Notes: a model not told the origin generated them from the sequence alone. Shown: positions 25,927-35,292, counted from the stretch's first letter. The stretch: 64,000 bases of DNA from an uncultured bacterium (GCA_937920495.1 CALEUQ010000005.1:1-64000), one strand, 5' to 3'. Numbers and translations: made by a program.

Positions 25927-27039
25927 ATGGATTATACATTTGTTCAATACAATAAGCATAAACAGTTAATTATTAAGGAATACAGCCGTAAAGAGTTTAT
26001 TGCTGTGTGTTCCGATTTATTGTACCGGCCAAAAAAGCTATTTGTTGGATTGGGTGACTTCCTTGAAATTGGTGATTATAACCAATTGCTGGATGCCATC
26101 TTTTATGATGAGGAAAGCTCAATTATTGAGAACTTTCTTGATGAAGCAAATCGCACACTTTCTGGAAAAGGGCAGATACCATTTTCATTTTTAAAATTGG
26201 CAGTGTACTACCCTGATTATCTTTTAAAGGATGTACCCACTCAATGTGCATTAACTGTTGGTGCTAAAACCCGTCTTTTTCCAGGTGCCTGTCATTTTAT
26301 GAATTTTATGAAACAGTATAATCCATCAATACTGACAGCAATTCCTTATGAACTGGCTATTGAAATTATAAAAAGAGTTGGGCTTGATGATAACCATCTT
26401 GTTGCAACAGAATATAAAAAGGCTACAGGCACTAAAAATATTGAATTATATGCAGGTGATATTGAACAATTTATTTCAGGCGAAAGGAAAATCATTGAAA
26501 TTGAAAAATATATGGCACAAACAAATACAAAAGAAGAAGATGTCCTGTATATTGGAAGAGGTGAGTCAAGCGTTATCACGTTTTCCAAAATTAATTCTAT
26601 TGCGTTTAATCCATCGGATGCAATCATCCCGTCATCTCATATTACTGTGTATGGCTCATCTCTGGAATCGCTCCTGGTATTATTTAATGATTCAAAAGAA
26701 ATAAACAAATTTTTACTATCGGATATTGGCGAACACATTTTGCCGTCACTTATTGTATTATCCGATGTAAAAGAAAAACCAAAGGAGATAATCGAGTTAG
26801 AAAAAAAACACAGACGATTACAGGCAAATATTATTGGGCAAAGAATAGAACACGGCACTGAAAGTTACACTACATTAAAGCGTGATATTGAGTTATCATT
26901 GAGTGCGTACCCTTTTAATTTTCAGGCAATAAAGGATATGGTGCGTTCACGATTGGAAAAATTCAGAATAAATCCTGAAGCTTTTGTAAATGAAATATGT
27001 GCGATAGCTCAAAAGAGATATCAAAGCTGGGGTATGTAA
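25927..27039 (+). CDS. HAD-like protein of unknown function
   Basis: The 370-residue protein has features of a haloacid dehalogenase fold in its middle: RLFPGACHFMNFMKQYNPS then LTAIPYELAIEIIKRVGL, and VLYIGRGESSVITFSKINSI where HAD enzymes carry the acidic motif IV (typically GDSxxD). The nucleophile motif DxD at the start and the motif IV aspartates are not obvious, so it is probably not a standard phosphatase. Overall it recalls archaeal HAD-like proteins of unclear role. The exported protein gene starts 61 bp downstream. The call is a fold guess only. Confidence 0.45.
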   Translation: MDYTFVQYNKHKQLIIKEYSRKEFIAVCSDLLYRPKKLFVGLGDFLEIGDYNQLLDAIFYDEESSIIENFLDEANRTLSGKGQIPFSFLKLAVYYPDYLLKDVPTQCALTVGAKTRLFPGACHFMNFMKQYNPSILTAIPYELAIEIIKRVGLDDNHLVATEYKKATGTKNIELYAGDIEQFISGERKIIEIEKYMAQTNTKEEDVLYIGRGESSVITFSKINSIAFNPSDAIIPSSHITVYGSSLESLLVLFNDSKEINKFLLSDIGEHILPSLIVLSDVKEKPKEIIELEKKHRRLQANIIGQRIEHGTESYTTLKRDIELSLSAYPFNFQAIKDMVRSRLEKFRINPEAFVNEICAIAQKRYQSWGM

Positions 27040-27100
27040 TATGTAACAAATTACCATAATCTGCGCTTTTGCCATATACGCTATATTGGGAGGGGGTACG

Positions 27101-27595
27101 ATGGCATCCTGTAAGATTATATGTGCTGTATTATTAATTTTTATCATATCGCTGTTTTATTGGGATAATGTTTTTGCTCAATCTATTGGATATAATCAAT
27201 TATTTTTAGGAACAACGTATAACAAAGTAAAAGATATATTGCAGTATCAGGATTATGATTACAAAGAAATGAAAATTGGTGTGATTAAAGTGATAACATA
27301 TAATGATTCACAATCAAGTGGAATGTTAGTATTTGATTTTTTGGACAGATTATACACTCTAATTATTACAATCCCTGTTACTGATGCACAATTTGATCAA
27401 TTGCAAAAGCATCTACAACATAAATATGGAGAATTTACCGTGGATAAGAATGTATTATTCTGTACCATAGGAATATACCGCATAGCTCTGTATCGCAATA
27501 AAAACGCACACACTGCTACTGTTGAATATGGCCACACCTTGCCGCTCTTCTATCCTGCAACACCAGCAGAAGAAAATCCATTTTCACAGTTTTAA
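27101..27595 (+). CDS. Exported protein of unknown function
   Basis: The ATG at 27101 is chosen over an upstream TTG because GGAGGGGG lies just before it. The 164-residue product begins with a signal peptide (MASCKIICAVLLIFIISL, probable cleavage after VFA near residue 27). The mature region alternates strand and helix (NQLFLGTTYNKVKDILQYQD, then a WD-free beta-rich part) and resembles small periplasmic proteins, but I recognise no family. It is followed by the transporter gene after 20 bp. Confidence 0.6.
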   Translation: MASCKIICAVLLIFIISLFYWDNVFAQSIGYNQLFLGTTYNKVKDILQYQDYDYKEMKIGVIKVITYNDSQSSGMLVFDFLDRLYTLIITIPVTDAQFDQLQKHLQHKYGEFTVDKNVLFCTIGIYRIALYRNKNAHTATVEYGHTLPLFYPATPAEENPFSQF

Positions 27596-27615
27596 TATTT
27601 TCAAAGGAAACGATT

Positions 27616-28827
27616 GTGGGTAACTATCGCATATATGGCTTCATTATTCTTTTTATTTTATATTTGACGCAGGGTATTCCCTTTGGCTTTCAGGTTACTG
27701 CGTTACCGGTACTGTTTAGACAATCCGGAGTATCACTTACTATAATTGGATTTAGCAGTCTTCTATCATTACCCTGGATGCTTAAAATTGTGTGGGCGCC
27801 CCTTGTTGATAGATTCTGGATTGCTAAGTTTGGAAGAAGAAAATCATGGTTGGTACCTTTGCAAATGGTGATGGTTGCTTCAGCATATACTGCTACTCAT
27901 ATTGACATAGCTTTGAATCCAGCGTTATTTGCTGCCACTATTTTTGTCATGAACTTCTGTGCTTCTATACAGGATATTGCAGTTGATGGATTGGCAATAG
28001 ATATATTAAAAGATAATGATTTAGGATATGGTAATGCCATCCAGGTTGTTGGGTACAAGATAGGGATGCTCGTAAGTGGTGGTTTTTTGGTGTGGTTAAG
28101 TTCATTCATTGGTTGGAAGGCTGTATTCCATGTAATATGCGGGGTTGTTGCAATTCCTGTATTACTTCTTATCCCTTTTAAAGAAAATAGTATAACGTAC
28201 ACACAGATCAAGTATATAACAATTAATGATATTTTTACACATATTACGCATGCTGTAAAACAACATGGTGTGATTATTGTATTTCTGCTTATAGCAACAT
28301 ATAAAACTGGAGAAACATTCATTGATGGAATGTTTAAGCCTTATCTGGTTGATCAGGGGTTTAGTGCTCAACAAATAGGTTTATGGCAGGGAATGTATGG
28401 TATGGCTGCTTCTATTGCAGGATCAATAATTGGCGGCGTGCTTTCATCGCGCTTTGGGATCTTTAATGGATTGTGGATTTCACTGCTGGTACGTGTAATA
28501 CCATTAGGTGGTGAATGGTATTGTTCACTCATTGTTCCGTCAAGTGAATTGATTATTGCAGTTACTATCGCTGAACATTTTTTTGGTGGCATGCTGACTA
28601 CTGCAATGTTTGCATTTATGATGTATACTGTTGACAGGATGATAGGGGCTACACACTATACTATGCTTGCAACTATTGAGGTACTTGGCAAATCACCTGG
28701 AATGTGGTTTTCAGGGTTACTTGCTGATACGTTTGGGTATTCGTACCTTTTTGCATTAGGAATTATTCTTTCAATTTTGCCAATAGTATTTTTAATAATG
28801 GTAAAAAAATTACGAATTATTTCTTAA
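27616..28827 (+). CDS. AmpG-like MFS transporter (PAT family)
   Basis: This 403-residue protein has about 12 membrane segments. The N terminus YLTQGIPFGFQVTALPVLFR and SLPWMLKIVWAPLVDRF match the AmpG / acetyl-CoA transporter branch of the major facilitator superfamily, which in enterobacteria imports anhydromuropeptides for recycling. A second signature is VDGLAIDILKDNDLGYGNAI. GTG at 27616 is the likely start after AAAGGA. No ampD, nagZ or other recycling genes are nearby, so substrate is inferred from family only. The GTACACC repeat follows the stop codon. Confidence 0.82.
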   Translation: MGNYRIYGFIILFILYLTQGIPFGFQVTALPVLFRQSGVSLTIIGFSSLLSLPWMLKIVWAPLVDRFWIAKFGRRKSWLVPLQMVMVASAYTATHIDIALNPALFAATIFVMNFCASIQDIAVDGLAIDILKDNDLGYGNAIQVVGYKIGMLVSGGFLVWLSSFIGWKAVFHVICGVVAIPVLLLIPFKENSITYTQIKYITINDIFTHITHAVKQHGVIIVFLLIATYKTGETFIDGMFKPYLVDQGFSAQQIGLWQGMYGMAASIAGSIIGGVLSSRFGIFNGLWISLLVRVIPLGGEWYCSLIVPSSELIIAVTIAEHFFGGMLTTAMFAFMMYTVDRMIGATHYTMLATIEVLGKSPGMWFSGLLADTFGYSYLFALGIILSILPIVFLIMVKKLRIIS

Positions 28828-28830
28828 AAT

Positions 28831-28875
28831 TTGTTTATGAATAATGAAGTGTACACCTCTGGCAGAAGGCAGTGT
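28831..28875 (+). repeat. GTACACC stem-loop repeat, copy 5
   Basis: TTGTTTATGAATAATGAAGT GTACACC opens the element 4 bp after the transporter stop, followed by a weak hairpin (ACACctctGGCAG...). The same flank overlaps the stop codon of the M24 peptidase at 47387, so this half of the family sits at gene 3' ends. Confidence 0.55.
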
Positions 28876-29003
28876 TAGTATTGACTATTTCATATAGTCC
28901 TTGAATGAATATTGATAATTTATGAAAATGTTCTTTACTTTTTTTTAAATTTATATCTGGATATTACTAAATAATAATTAGACATTCTGGTAAACTGGAT
29001 CCA

Positions 29004-30974
29004 ATGTATAAGAAAATTATTTTTGGCATTGTTTTTTTTACTTTTACATTAGTATGTATAAGCTGTAATCAAACACAAACATTGCATAAGCAAAGGGCTA
29101 TAGAGGGCGTTTTAGACCTTAGAAACTGGGATGAATCTGCAAATAATGTCATATCTTTAGATGGAGACTGGGAATTCTACTGGAATCAGCTTCTTGAACC
29201 ATCTCAGTTTAAAAAAGGGATAAAACCTTTTACTTTTATAGAAGTTCCCAGGGCATGGAATAAACAGGGTAATTTCAGGTATTCTTTTTCTGCGTATGGA
29301 TATGCAACATATAGATTGCGTATCATCCATGATACAAAGTACGTAGGGCAGATTAAAACGATAATAATGCCGTATGTACATACCGCGTATACTCTGTGGA
29401 TAAATGGGAAAGTTGTTAGCCAGAATGGCAAGGTTGGCACATCAAAATCTACTATGGTTCCTTTTCAGCTTCCTATTATAACACAATTTGTTATTGATTC
29501 CACGGTAACAGAAGTTGTATTACACATATCAAACTTCCACCAACGAACGGGCGGTATCTTACGAAGTATAAAATATGGCAATTATGATATTATTAATAAA
29601 CAATATGAACTGGACCTTTTCATGACATTATTTGTCACAGCTGCCCTCATTGTTATTTTGTTATATCATATTGGACTTTTTATTTTAAATAAAGAATATA
29701 GCACCAATTTATATTTTGCATTGTTTTGTGCAGTTATTGCATTTAGACTTTTATTAACTGATGAAAAGATTTTTGTTAAAATGGTTTCGTTTTTACCGTG
29801 GGATCTCTATTTGCGCATGGAGTATTTGACTATAGTATTTGGGATTATCTCCTTTGCACATTTCATGAATGGTTTATATCCTGGAAATGTAAACAAAGTA
29901 ATACTACGAACTATTGATGTGTATTTTGGGTTTTTCGTTCTTTTTGTATTATTTGTACCTATATCAATAGTTTCAAATTCTTTACTTTTCATTCAAATTG
30001 GATTATTTTTATCAGCTTTTTATTTATTATTTGTTCTAATAAAAAGTATTTCTGTAGAATCGCTTAATTCTATCATACATATAGGCGGTTGTGTAATAAT
30101 GTTTTTTACTCTTGTTAATGATATCTTATATACTCAGCAATTAATAAATAGTATCTACTTGTTTGAGATAGGATTATTAATTTTTGTCTTTACACAATCA
30201 TTAGTTGCACTTGAAGAATCATTAAAGTTACAGAACCGGTTAATCACAATAAATAGTGAATTGCAGGTTGCACGGAGGATTCAAACAACAATTTTGCCTG
30301 AGGTTGTACCCACAACACCTTTGATACATGTTGAAGCATGTTATATCCCAATGGATGAAATAGGCGGCGATTTTTACCACTTTTATGAATTGGATGAACA
30401 TAGGTTAGGGATTATTATTGCTGATGTTACCGGGCATGGTATTCCGGCATCTTTATTTGCATCTACAGTTAACATTGCATTTTCACTACAGCAAAATAAT
30501 GCAGATAATCCTGCGTTAGTACTGTCTAATATGAATAATATTTTGTATGGTAAAACAGGAGGACAACCAATAACTGCCTTATATATGTATATTGATGCAT
30601 TACAAAAAGTAGTGAAATTCTCAAGAGCAGGTCATCCACATCCTTTAATCTGGAAAAGCAGCAATAAGAAGGTTGTGGAGATTGAAATTCCCGGAAAAAT
30701 ACTGGGTGTCTTTGAAAATATTAAAAATGATATTGTAACGTACCCAATACACAGCAATGACAGAATAATATTATATACTGATGGAATTACGGAAATTCGA
30801 AATAGCAAAAATGAAATATTTGGTATTGAGCGTGTTATGTCATGTATTGAAAACAATCATCATAAAAGTACCAGGGAACTTATTGATAGTATTATTGATA
30901 CAGCTATACAATGGGCAGGAAACAAGAATAAAATAACAGATGATATAACCATAGTGATTGTCGAAATTAAGTAA
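29004..30974 (+). CDS. Membrane SpoIIE-type serine phosphatase with extracellular 7TMR-DISM-like sensor
   Basis: This 656-residue signalling protein starts with a lipoprotein-like signal (VFFTFTLVCISC, cysteine at residue 21 or so). An extracytoplasmic beta-rich domain follows (about 35-200; WEFYWNQLLEP, RLRIIHDTKY, YTLWINGKVV), then seven membrane helices (about 205-400), a short coiled linker (LQVARRIQTTILPE) and a PP2C/SpoIIE domain (about 430-655) with metal-ligand motifs MDEIGGDFYHFYE, IIIADVTGHGIPASLFAS and YTDGITEIRN. It would dephosphorylate anti-sigma-factor antagonists in response to an external signal. Such architecture is common in spirochaetes. No partner STAS or kinase gene is adjacent. 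Confidence 0.88.
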   Translation: MYKKIIFGIVFFTFTLVCISCNQTQTLHKQRAIEGVLDLRNWDESANNVISLDGDWEFYWNQLLEPSQFKKGIKPFTFIEVPRAWNKQGNFRYSFSAYGYATYRLRIIHDTKYVGQIKTIIMPYVHTAYTLWINGKVVSQNGKVGTSKSTMVPFQLPIITQFVIDSTVTEVVLHISNFHQRTGGILRSIKYGNYDIINKQYELDLFMTLFVTAALIVILLYHIGLFILNKEYSTNLYFALFCAVIAFRLLLTDEKIFVKMVSFLPWDLYLRMEYLTIVFGIISFAHFMNGLYPGNVNKVILRTIDVYFGFFVLFVLFVPISIVSNSLLFIQIGLFLSAFYLLFVLIKSISVESLNSIIHIGGCVIMFFTLVNDILYTQQLINSIYLFEIGLLIFVFTQSLVALEESLKLQNRLITINSELQVARRIQTTILPEVVPTTPLIHVEACYIPMDEIGGDFYHFYELDEHRLGIIIADVTGHGIPASLFASTVNIAFSLQQNNADNPALVLSNMNNILYGKTGGQPITALYMYIDALQKVVKFSRAGHPHPLIWKSSNKKVVEIEIPGKILGVFENIKNDIVTYPIHSNDRIILYTDGITEIRNSKNEIFGIERVMSCIENNHHKSTRELIDSIIDTAIQWAGNKNKITDDITIVIVEIK

Positions 30975-30987
30975 AAACCGCTCAAGA

Positions 30988-31362
30988 CTATACAATTGCA
31001 ATTGCATCTATTTCGATAGGAGCACCAGCTGGCAGATCAGAGACTCCTATACATGATCGTGCTGGCGGATTAGATGGGAAATATTTTTTATATATTTCAT
31101 TCATTTTTTGGAAGTTGTGCATATCTTTAAGATACACAGTAATCTTGACAATATTCTGCATATTGCTGCCCGCATTTTCCACTATACTTTTGACATTATT
31201 CAAGACTAGCTCAGTTGCCCTTGTTATATCGTCAATTACAATATTTTTATTTATATCTATTGGAATAATTCCTGATATAAATAAAAATCCATTAGCCTCA
31301 ACAACATGTGAATACGGACCGCCTTTTGGCAAATTATCAAAATTATGATGTGTAATTGCCAT
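30988..31362 (-). CDS. ridA: RidA (YjgF/YER057c) family imine deaminase
   Basis: RidA hydrolyses reactive enamine/imine intermediates formed by PLP enzymes. The 124-residue protein has the family length and signature: GPYSHVVEANGFLFISGIIP near the start and the C-terminal NPPARSCIGVSDLPAGAPIE with the catalytic arginine region. It lies 10 bp downstream of the HD-GYP gene on the same strand, so the two are probably co-transcribed. AAGGTTACT precedes the ATG. Confidence 0.93.
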   Translation of the reverse strand: MAITHHNFDNLPKGGPYSHVVEANGFLFISGIIPIDINKNIVIDDITRATELVLNNVKSIVENAGSNMQNIVKITVYLKDMHNFQKMNEIYKKYFPSNPPARSCIGVSDLPAGAPIEIDAIAIV

Positions 31363-31372
31363 AGTAACCTTG

Positions 31373-32545
31373 TTAAAGTAGTTTTTTTTCTTCTAATTTT
31401 TTCTGAATGGATTGTAGCTGCTTGTAATTATTAATAATTTTGATCATGTACCGGTTATCTGGATCCTGTGATAGGTCAATCTCTAATGGTTTTTCATAAA
31501 ATCGTGCCAGCAGCTGCTCGCCAGTTCTCTGGAATTTACAAAATATTATCACTTTAGGTTTCAACATGTCGCTGATGCCAAAGTCCTTGATAATAGCAAG
31601 CTCCTGTGTATTCAGTTCACAAATATCGTTATGTGTATAAAATGCCTGCGTATTGTTTAATATGGGGCCCAACCTATTGATGAAAATGTTAATTAATTGA
31701 TAATCAAATTGCTGATTAATTGCATTTAATATAGCTTTCAGTGCATTACTTGGTTCTATAGCATTCCTGAAAGGGCGTTTTGATGTTAATGCATCATATA
31801 TGTCGCACAATCCAATTATTTTGGGATATATGGGCAAGTTTTCATACGGTAAGCCGTAGTAACCATTATTGTTGTAGCGTTCATGATGAAATAATACTGA
31901 TTGCAATACTATTGGATGGACATCCTTAATTTTTTTAAGTGTTTCATATCCAAGCTGAGGGTGGCGCTTCATTTTCTGAATATCGGTTATGTTATACTTG
32001 CCTTCTTTTTCAAGAAGGTTTTTATCTAATTGCATCTGACCGATGTCGTGTAAATACCCACCTAAAGCTATATTTTTAATCTCTTCCTTGTTAAAAGTAC
32101 CAATCATGCGGGCAAGTACAGCACTCAAGATGCCTGCATTGACTGAATGGTTATAGATATATTCTTCATAACTTTTTAGATCTTTGAGAAGATTTAATGC
32201 TAAAATTTCAGTTGAAGTCAGGTCATTCACAATATCGGTAATAACCTTTTCAGCTTCATGAAATGCCATCTTGCTGATTTTTTGGCTATGAGCTATTTCA
32301 TTCATTATCTCTTTTGATTTATTGCGGGCAATCTGCATCCTGAAAGTAGGAATAACGGCCATCTGGCCGTTGTCATTATAGTAAAGTATGTTGCCATACC
32401 GTGCTTTAATGGCATTTATTTTTTCAGCGGTTAAGGCTACACGTGGCGGTAAAACCACATCACCATCTTCAGATATTAGTGGATAAATGAAACTACTGTT
32501 AGGTTTGAGATAATCTACATCTATTTTTATTTTTTTTCCAGGCAT
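31373..32545 (-). CDS. HD-GYP domain phosphodiesterase (variant GYY motif)
   Basis: This 390-residue protein carries an HD-GYP domain (about 125-310): GGYLHDIGQMQLDKNLL holds the HD pair, then HPQLGYETLKK, LFHHERYNNNGYYG and LCDIYDALTSKRPF. HD-GYP enzymes degrade cyclic di-GMP to pGpG/GMP. The diagnostic GYP triad reads GYY here, so activity could be altered. The N-terminal 115 residues (KIDVDYLKPNSSFIYPL, PRVALTAEKI) look like the DUF3391-type region that precedes some HD-GYP domains; no transmembrane or sensor domain is visible. No ribosome site is evident before the ATG. Confidence 0.87.
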   Translation of the reverse strand: MPGKKIKIDVDYLKPNSSFIYPLISEDGDVVLPPRVALTAEKINAIKARYGNILYYNDNGQMAVIPTFRMQIARNKSKEIMNEIAHSQKISKMAFHEAEKVITDIVNDLTSTEILALNLLKDLKSYEEYIYNHSVNAGILSAVLARMIGTFNKEEIKNIALGGYLHDIGQMQLDKNLLEKEGKYNITDIQKMKRHPQLGYETLKKIKDVHPIVLQSVLFHHERYNNNGYYGLPYENLPIYPKIIGLCDIYDALTSKRPFRNAIEPSNALKAILNAINQQFDYQLINIFINRLGPILNNTQAFYTHNDICELNTQELAIIKDFGISDMLKPKVIIFCKFQRTGEQLLARFYEKPLEIDLSQDPDNRYMIKIINNYKQLQSIQKKLEEKKLL

Positions 32546-32657
32546 TTAATAATCATAACACATGAATATTTGTTTGATAATATTTGTTTCAATATAGTTA
32601 AATTACTTATATAAATCAATTATATTTTTTTGTGATTGATTAAAAATTTTTGGCTGA

Positions 32658-32731
32658 TTCCGTAATTTTGGGAAAATTGTACAAAATAAGAAAATTTGAT
32701 AATCTTATTTCCCAAAATTCCGGGAAGATGG
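32658..32731 (+). mobile_element. MITE-like element, copy C (74-bp end-only derivative)
   Basis: The element is reduced to its two ends: TTCCGTAATTTTGGGAAAAT (32658) and CTTATTTCCCAAAATTCCGG (32704-32723) are brought together with the internal core removed. It folds into one long hairpin. It lies 11 bp past the stop codon of the gene at 32743. This copy defines the termini of the family because the rest is gone. Confidence 0.72.
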
Positions 32732-32742
32732 AAAATTTTAAA

Positions 32743-33288
32743 TTACGTAAATACAGTAAAGTTTTTAATGGTTTGAAGCAAAATCTGAGCTGCATTAAGA
32801 GCATCTTCCCTTGTTAATCCACAGTCGTTATATAAAGAATCCGCCATAAATTTTCGTATAGCCAGGTATACATCTTCTGTTGGATAAAAAAGAAATGCAA
32901 AATTTTCACCCTGTGTTTTTAAGATTGTGAATGATGTATATAACATCAAAGGTTCTTTTGGTATCATTATCTTTTCTTGTTTTTGCCCGGTGATTATGGT
33001 CAGATCATCAAAACGGTAAGGTATTGATTTGCCAGCTTCTCTGTGAACTGGTTCTTCATATCTTCGTGAATATGAAGCAGGCTCAACCAATAGATGTGTT
33101 CTGCTCCCGTCTGTTTTAAATGTCAATCCTTCCGCAGTTTGATAAATATCTTTGACATTTTTATATGCAGTTACTTCATAAATTGAATATATTGAATCAG
33201 CATCAAAAAATGAACAAATTATAAACCCACCATTTGATGGTATCGTATTGCTCATGTATGCTTTAAAAAGTGCAGTTCCTTTTGCCAT
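32743..33288 (-). CDS. Protein of unknown function
   Basis: The ATG at 33288 (start MAKGTALFKAYMSNTIPSNG) is preferred over an upstream frame extension to 33351 because GAGGT sits just before it and the extension is AT-rich. The 181-residue product is soluble, beta-rich in the middle (EGLTFKTDGSRTHLLVEP) and helical at the end (DALNAAQILLQTI). I recognise no family. It follows the dedA-containing group on the same strand with a 198-bp gap that holds no terminator, and precedes copy C of the mobile element. Confidence 0.55.
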   Translation of the reverse strand: MAKGTALFKAYMSNTIPSNGGFIICSFFDADSIYSIYEVTAYKNVKDIYQTAEGLTFKTDGSRTHLLVEPASYSRRYEEPVHREAGKSIPYRFDDLTIITGQKQEKIMIPKEPLMLYTSFTILKTQGENFAFLFYPTEDVYLAIRKFMADSLYNDCGLTREDALNAAQILLQTIKNFTVFT

Positions 33289-33485
33289 ATAGTACCTCGT
33301 GATTATTGTTAAGAATAATAAAGAATAGATTAATTTGAAATTATTGTTCATCAGTATACATCAGGCAAAAGTTAAATGCAAACATTTTTTTATTTTATGT
33401 TATTTACACTATTTATTCCTGAATATAATTAATACACAAAATATGGAATTAAGTGTACTTCCGTTAACGCAGGTGTACTCCTGTA

Positions 33486-34088
33486 CTATTTATTGTTTTT
33501 CTTTTTATATAAAACAATAGATAAGACTGTTAACAGAAAAAGTGAAAATATTATTAATTTATATTTATTGAGATAGGGGAATATAATTTCGTAATTAGAT
33601 CCCAGAGTATACCCAATCGTAAACAGAATTGTTGATGTTATTGAAAGTGCCAGAAGATCTACCAGCATAAATTTATATAGTTTCATTCTGGCCAGCCCGG
33701 CAGTCAGAAAGATAACATTTCTAACGCCAAAAGGAATGAACCGGCCAAAAAATAATGTTTTTGCTCCATGAGATTGATAGTAATATTCAATTTTTTGTAT
33801 TTTATCCAGTGGGTAAAATCTGGCTAATTTCTTGTGTTCCAGAATAAATTTCATTCCAAATCTGCCTAAGCAGTAAGAAATAATATCACTGGTATAAGCA
33901 CCTAATACACAACCAGCAGCAATTTTAAACGTGTGTTCGGGTATAATAGTTGCTGCAATGGAAGCAGAAATAATGAAAATTATATCTTCTGATATAGGGA
34001 AATTAAATCCTGCGAGAACTAGTAATATGAAAGAAACATAGTGTAAATGGGGTGCAAAATCAAAAAGAAGCTGAGAGATGTATGCCAT
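33486..34088 (-). CDS. DedA-family membrane protein
   Basis: This 200-residue polytopic protein belongs to the DedA/SNARE-associated family of lipid carriers and envelope-homeostasis proteins, recently linked to undecaprenyl-phosphate or phospholipid flipping. Signatures are a re-entrant segment with the Gly-Arg run LGRFGMKFI and the conserved FFGRFIPFGVRNVIFLTAGLARM. Short N-terminal segment, four or five membrane spans. GGTGAGA precedes the ATG. It lies in a leftward group with tetR and a 108-residue unknown. Confidence 0.88.
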   Translation of the reverse strand: MAYISQLLFDFAPHLHYVSFILLVLAGFNFPISEDIIFIISASIAATIIPEHTFKIAAGCVLGAYTSDIISYCLGRFGMKFILEHKKLARFYPLDKIQKIEYYYQSHGAKTLFFGRFIPFGVRNVIFLTAGLARMKLYKFMLVDLLALSITSTILFTIGYTLGSNYEIIFPYLNKYKLIIFSLFLLTVLSIVLYKKKNNK

Positions 34089-34111
34089 AGAAAATTCTCA
34101 CCACTATATAA

Positions 34112-34438
34112 TTATTTAATGATAAAGGGCTCGTATTTGATTGCTACAGAACCTTTTTTTACCCAGATGCGGATTTGTAAGGCATTTTTTCCATCTACCG
34201 AAGAGATTGTTCCTAATTCTTCAACAAGATCAATGGTATCAATCGAAAATTCGTAAAATATCTTTTTATCTGAAAAAGGATCGGATAATAATATGATCTT
34301 TGATTTATCGTATTGATGCTTTTTAGGGGTTCCTACAAAAGCTATATGATCTTCAAAAAAGTTTATATTCCTGTATTTGTCAATTGCAGTTTTATCGTTT
34401 TCTTTAAGAAAATTTAATAATTTAATCTGTTCTTCCAT
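34112..34438 (-). CDS. Small cytoplasmic protein of unknown function
   Basis: The 108-residue protein has no recognised family or membrane segment. It has a charged N-terminal helix (EEQIKLLNFLKENDKTAIDK) and a beta-rich rest (KIILLSDPFSDKKIFYEFSI). It lies 18 bp after tetR and 23 bp before dedA, so it is part of that transcript. AAGG is found about 10 nt before the start. Confidence 0.5.
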   Translation of the reverse strand: MEEQIKLLNFLKENDKTAIDKYRNINFFEDHIAFVGTPKKHQYDKSKIILLSDPFSDKKIFYEFSIDTIDLVEELGTISSVDGKNALQIRIWVKKGSVAIKYEPFIIK

Positions 34439-34456
34439 AACTATCTGCCAAACCTT

Positions 34457-35050
34457 TTATATTTTTTTTAAACCATTAATAATGACTTCAATGGATTCCT
34501 GTACAATTATCCCCTGTAAGGGTTTATAACTATCAGCAATCAGTAAATTGATCATTGTCATGATAATTCCACAGCATACTTTTGATAGCACTGGAATATA
34601 GGCATTACGTATAAAACCATGAGATATGCCTATGGTTAAAAACTTATTTAATTCCTCATATATTATGTTTTTCATTTTTTCAGGGAAAAAGGCAAACTTT
34701 GAATCATATGCATGAAGTAATAAAAATCTTAATTCACTACTAAATTTAAGCGCAAATTCACTTAATCTCAAAATTTCCTGTTTAATTATTGTAAAATAGT
34801 CTGATTGGGTAATATTTTCCGGTAGTGGGGATAATATAAAAATTGAGTCAATTGAATCAACTATAGGTTGGTAAATCTCGGTTAAAAGCATCTCTTTATC
34901 TTTGAAATATACATAGAATGTTCCGGTTGCCAGGTTGCAGTAATCCATAATGTCATTAATTTTTGTTTTTGAATAACCCTTTTCATTGAAAAGTTTTTCA
35001 GCAGCATAGAGAATTTTTGTTTTTGTTTCAGGTTTAACTATTTGTGGCAT
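34457..35050 (-). CDS. TetR-family transcriptional regulator
   Basis: This 197-residue repressor has an N-terminal TetR helix-turn-helix (about 8-55: ILYAAEKLFNEKGYSKTKIN, DIMDYCNLATGTFYVYFKDK) and an effector-binding C-terminal half with several helices. AAAGGA precedes the ATG. As the first gene of the leftward group tetR-108aa-dedA it probably regulates that transcript and itself; no clear operator was identified. The ligand is unknown. Confidence 0.88.
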   Translation of the reverse strand: MPQIVKPETKTKILYAAEKLFNEKGYSKTKINDIMDYCNLATGTFYVYFKDKEMLLTEIYQPIVDSIDSIFILSPLPENITQSDYFTIIKQEILRLSEFALKFSSELRFLLLHAYDSKFAFFPEKMKNIIYEELNKFLTIGISHGFIRNAYIPVLSKVCCGIIMTMINLLIADSYKPLQGIIVQESIEVIINGLKKI

Positions 35051-35180
35051 TTCATAATCCTTTGAAACTTATATAGTAGCAATAGTAAAATGGTATATAT
35101 GTTTTATCAAGAAAATAAAATAGCTATGTGGTATTACATGCATATTAATAAACATAGACATAAGGAATAAAATACGTTAT

Positions 35181-35206
35181 GAATACCTATGTCAGCATAG
35201 GTGTTC
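35181..35206. repeat. Short stem-loop with shared downstream flank
   Basis: GAATACCTATG and CATAGGTGTTC form an 11-bp stem with one G-U pair over a TCAG loop. It is followed by TTATTAACAAAATA, which also follows the hairpin of repeat copy 1 (70-85), so it may be a distant member of the same family. Confidence 0.4.
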
Positions 35207-35264
35207 TGTCCATTATTAACTTATTAACAAAATAATTTTCCGCAATAATTAGTGAAATAAAACC

Positions 35265-35292
35265 TTGACAATATTTAAAATTTTAGTATATG
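35265..35292 (+). promoter_or_regulatory. Sigma70-like promoter for the AsmA-like gene
   Basis: TTGACA (35265-35270), a 16-bp spacer and TATATG (35287-35292) lie 36 bp upstream of the start codon. Confidence 0.5.

Noticed and set aside
33440..33483. GTGTAC direct repeats near 33452 as another stem-loop copy
   Set aside because: The two GTGTAC words are direct, not inverted, and the shared flanks are missing.
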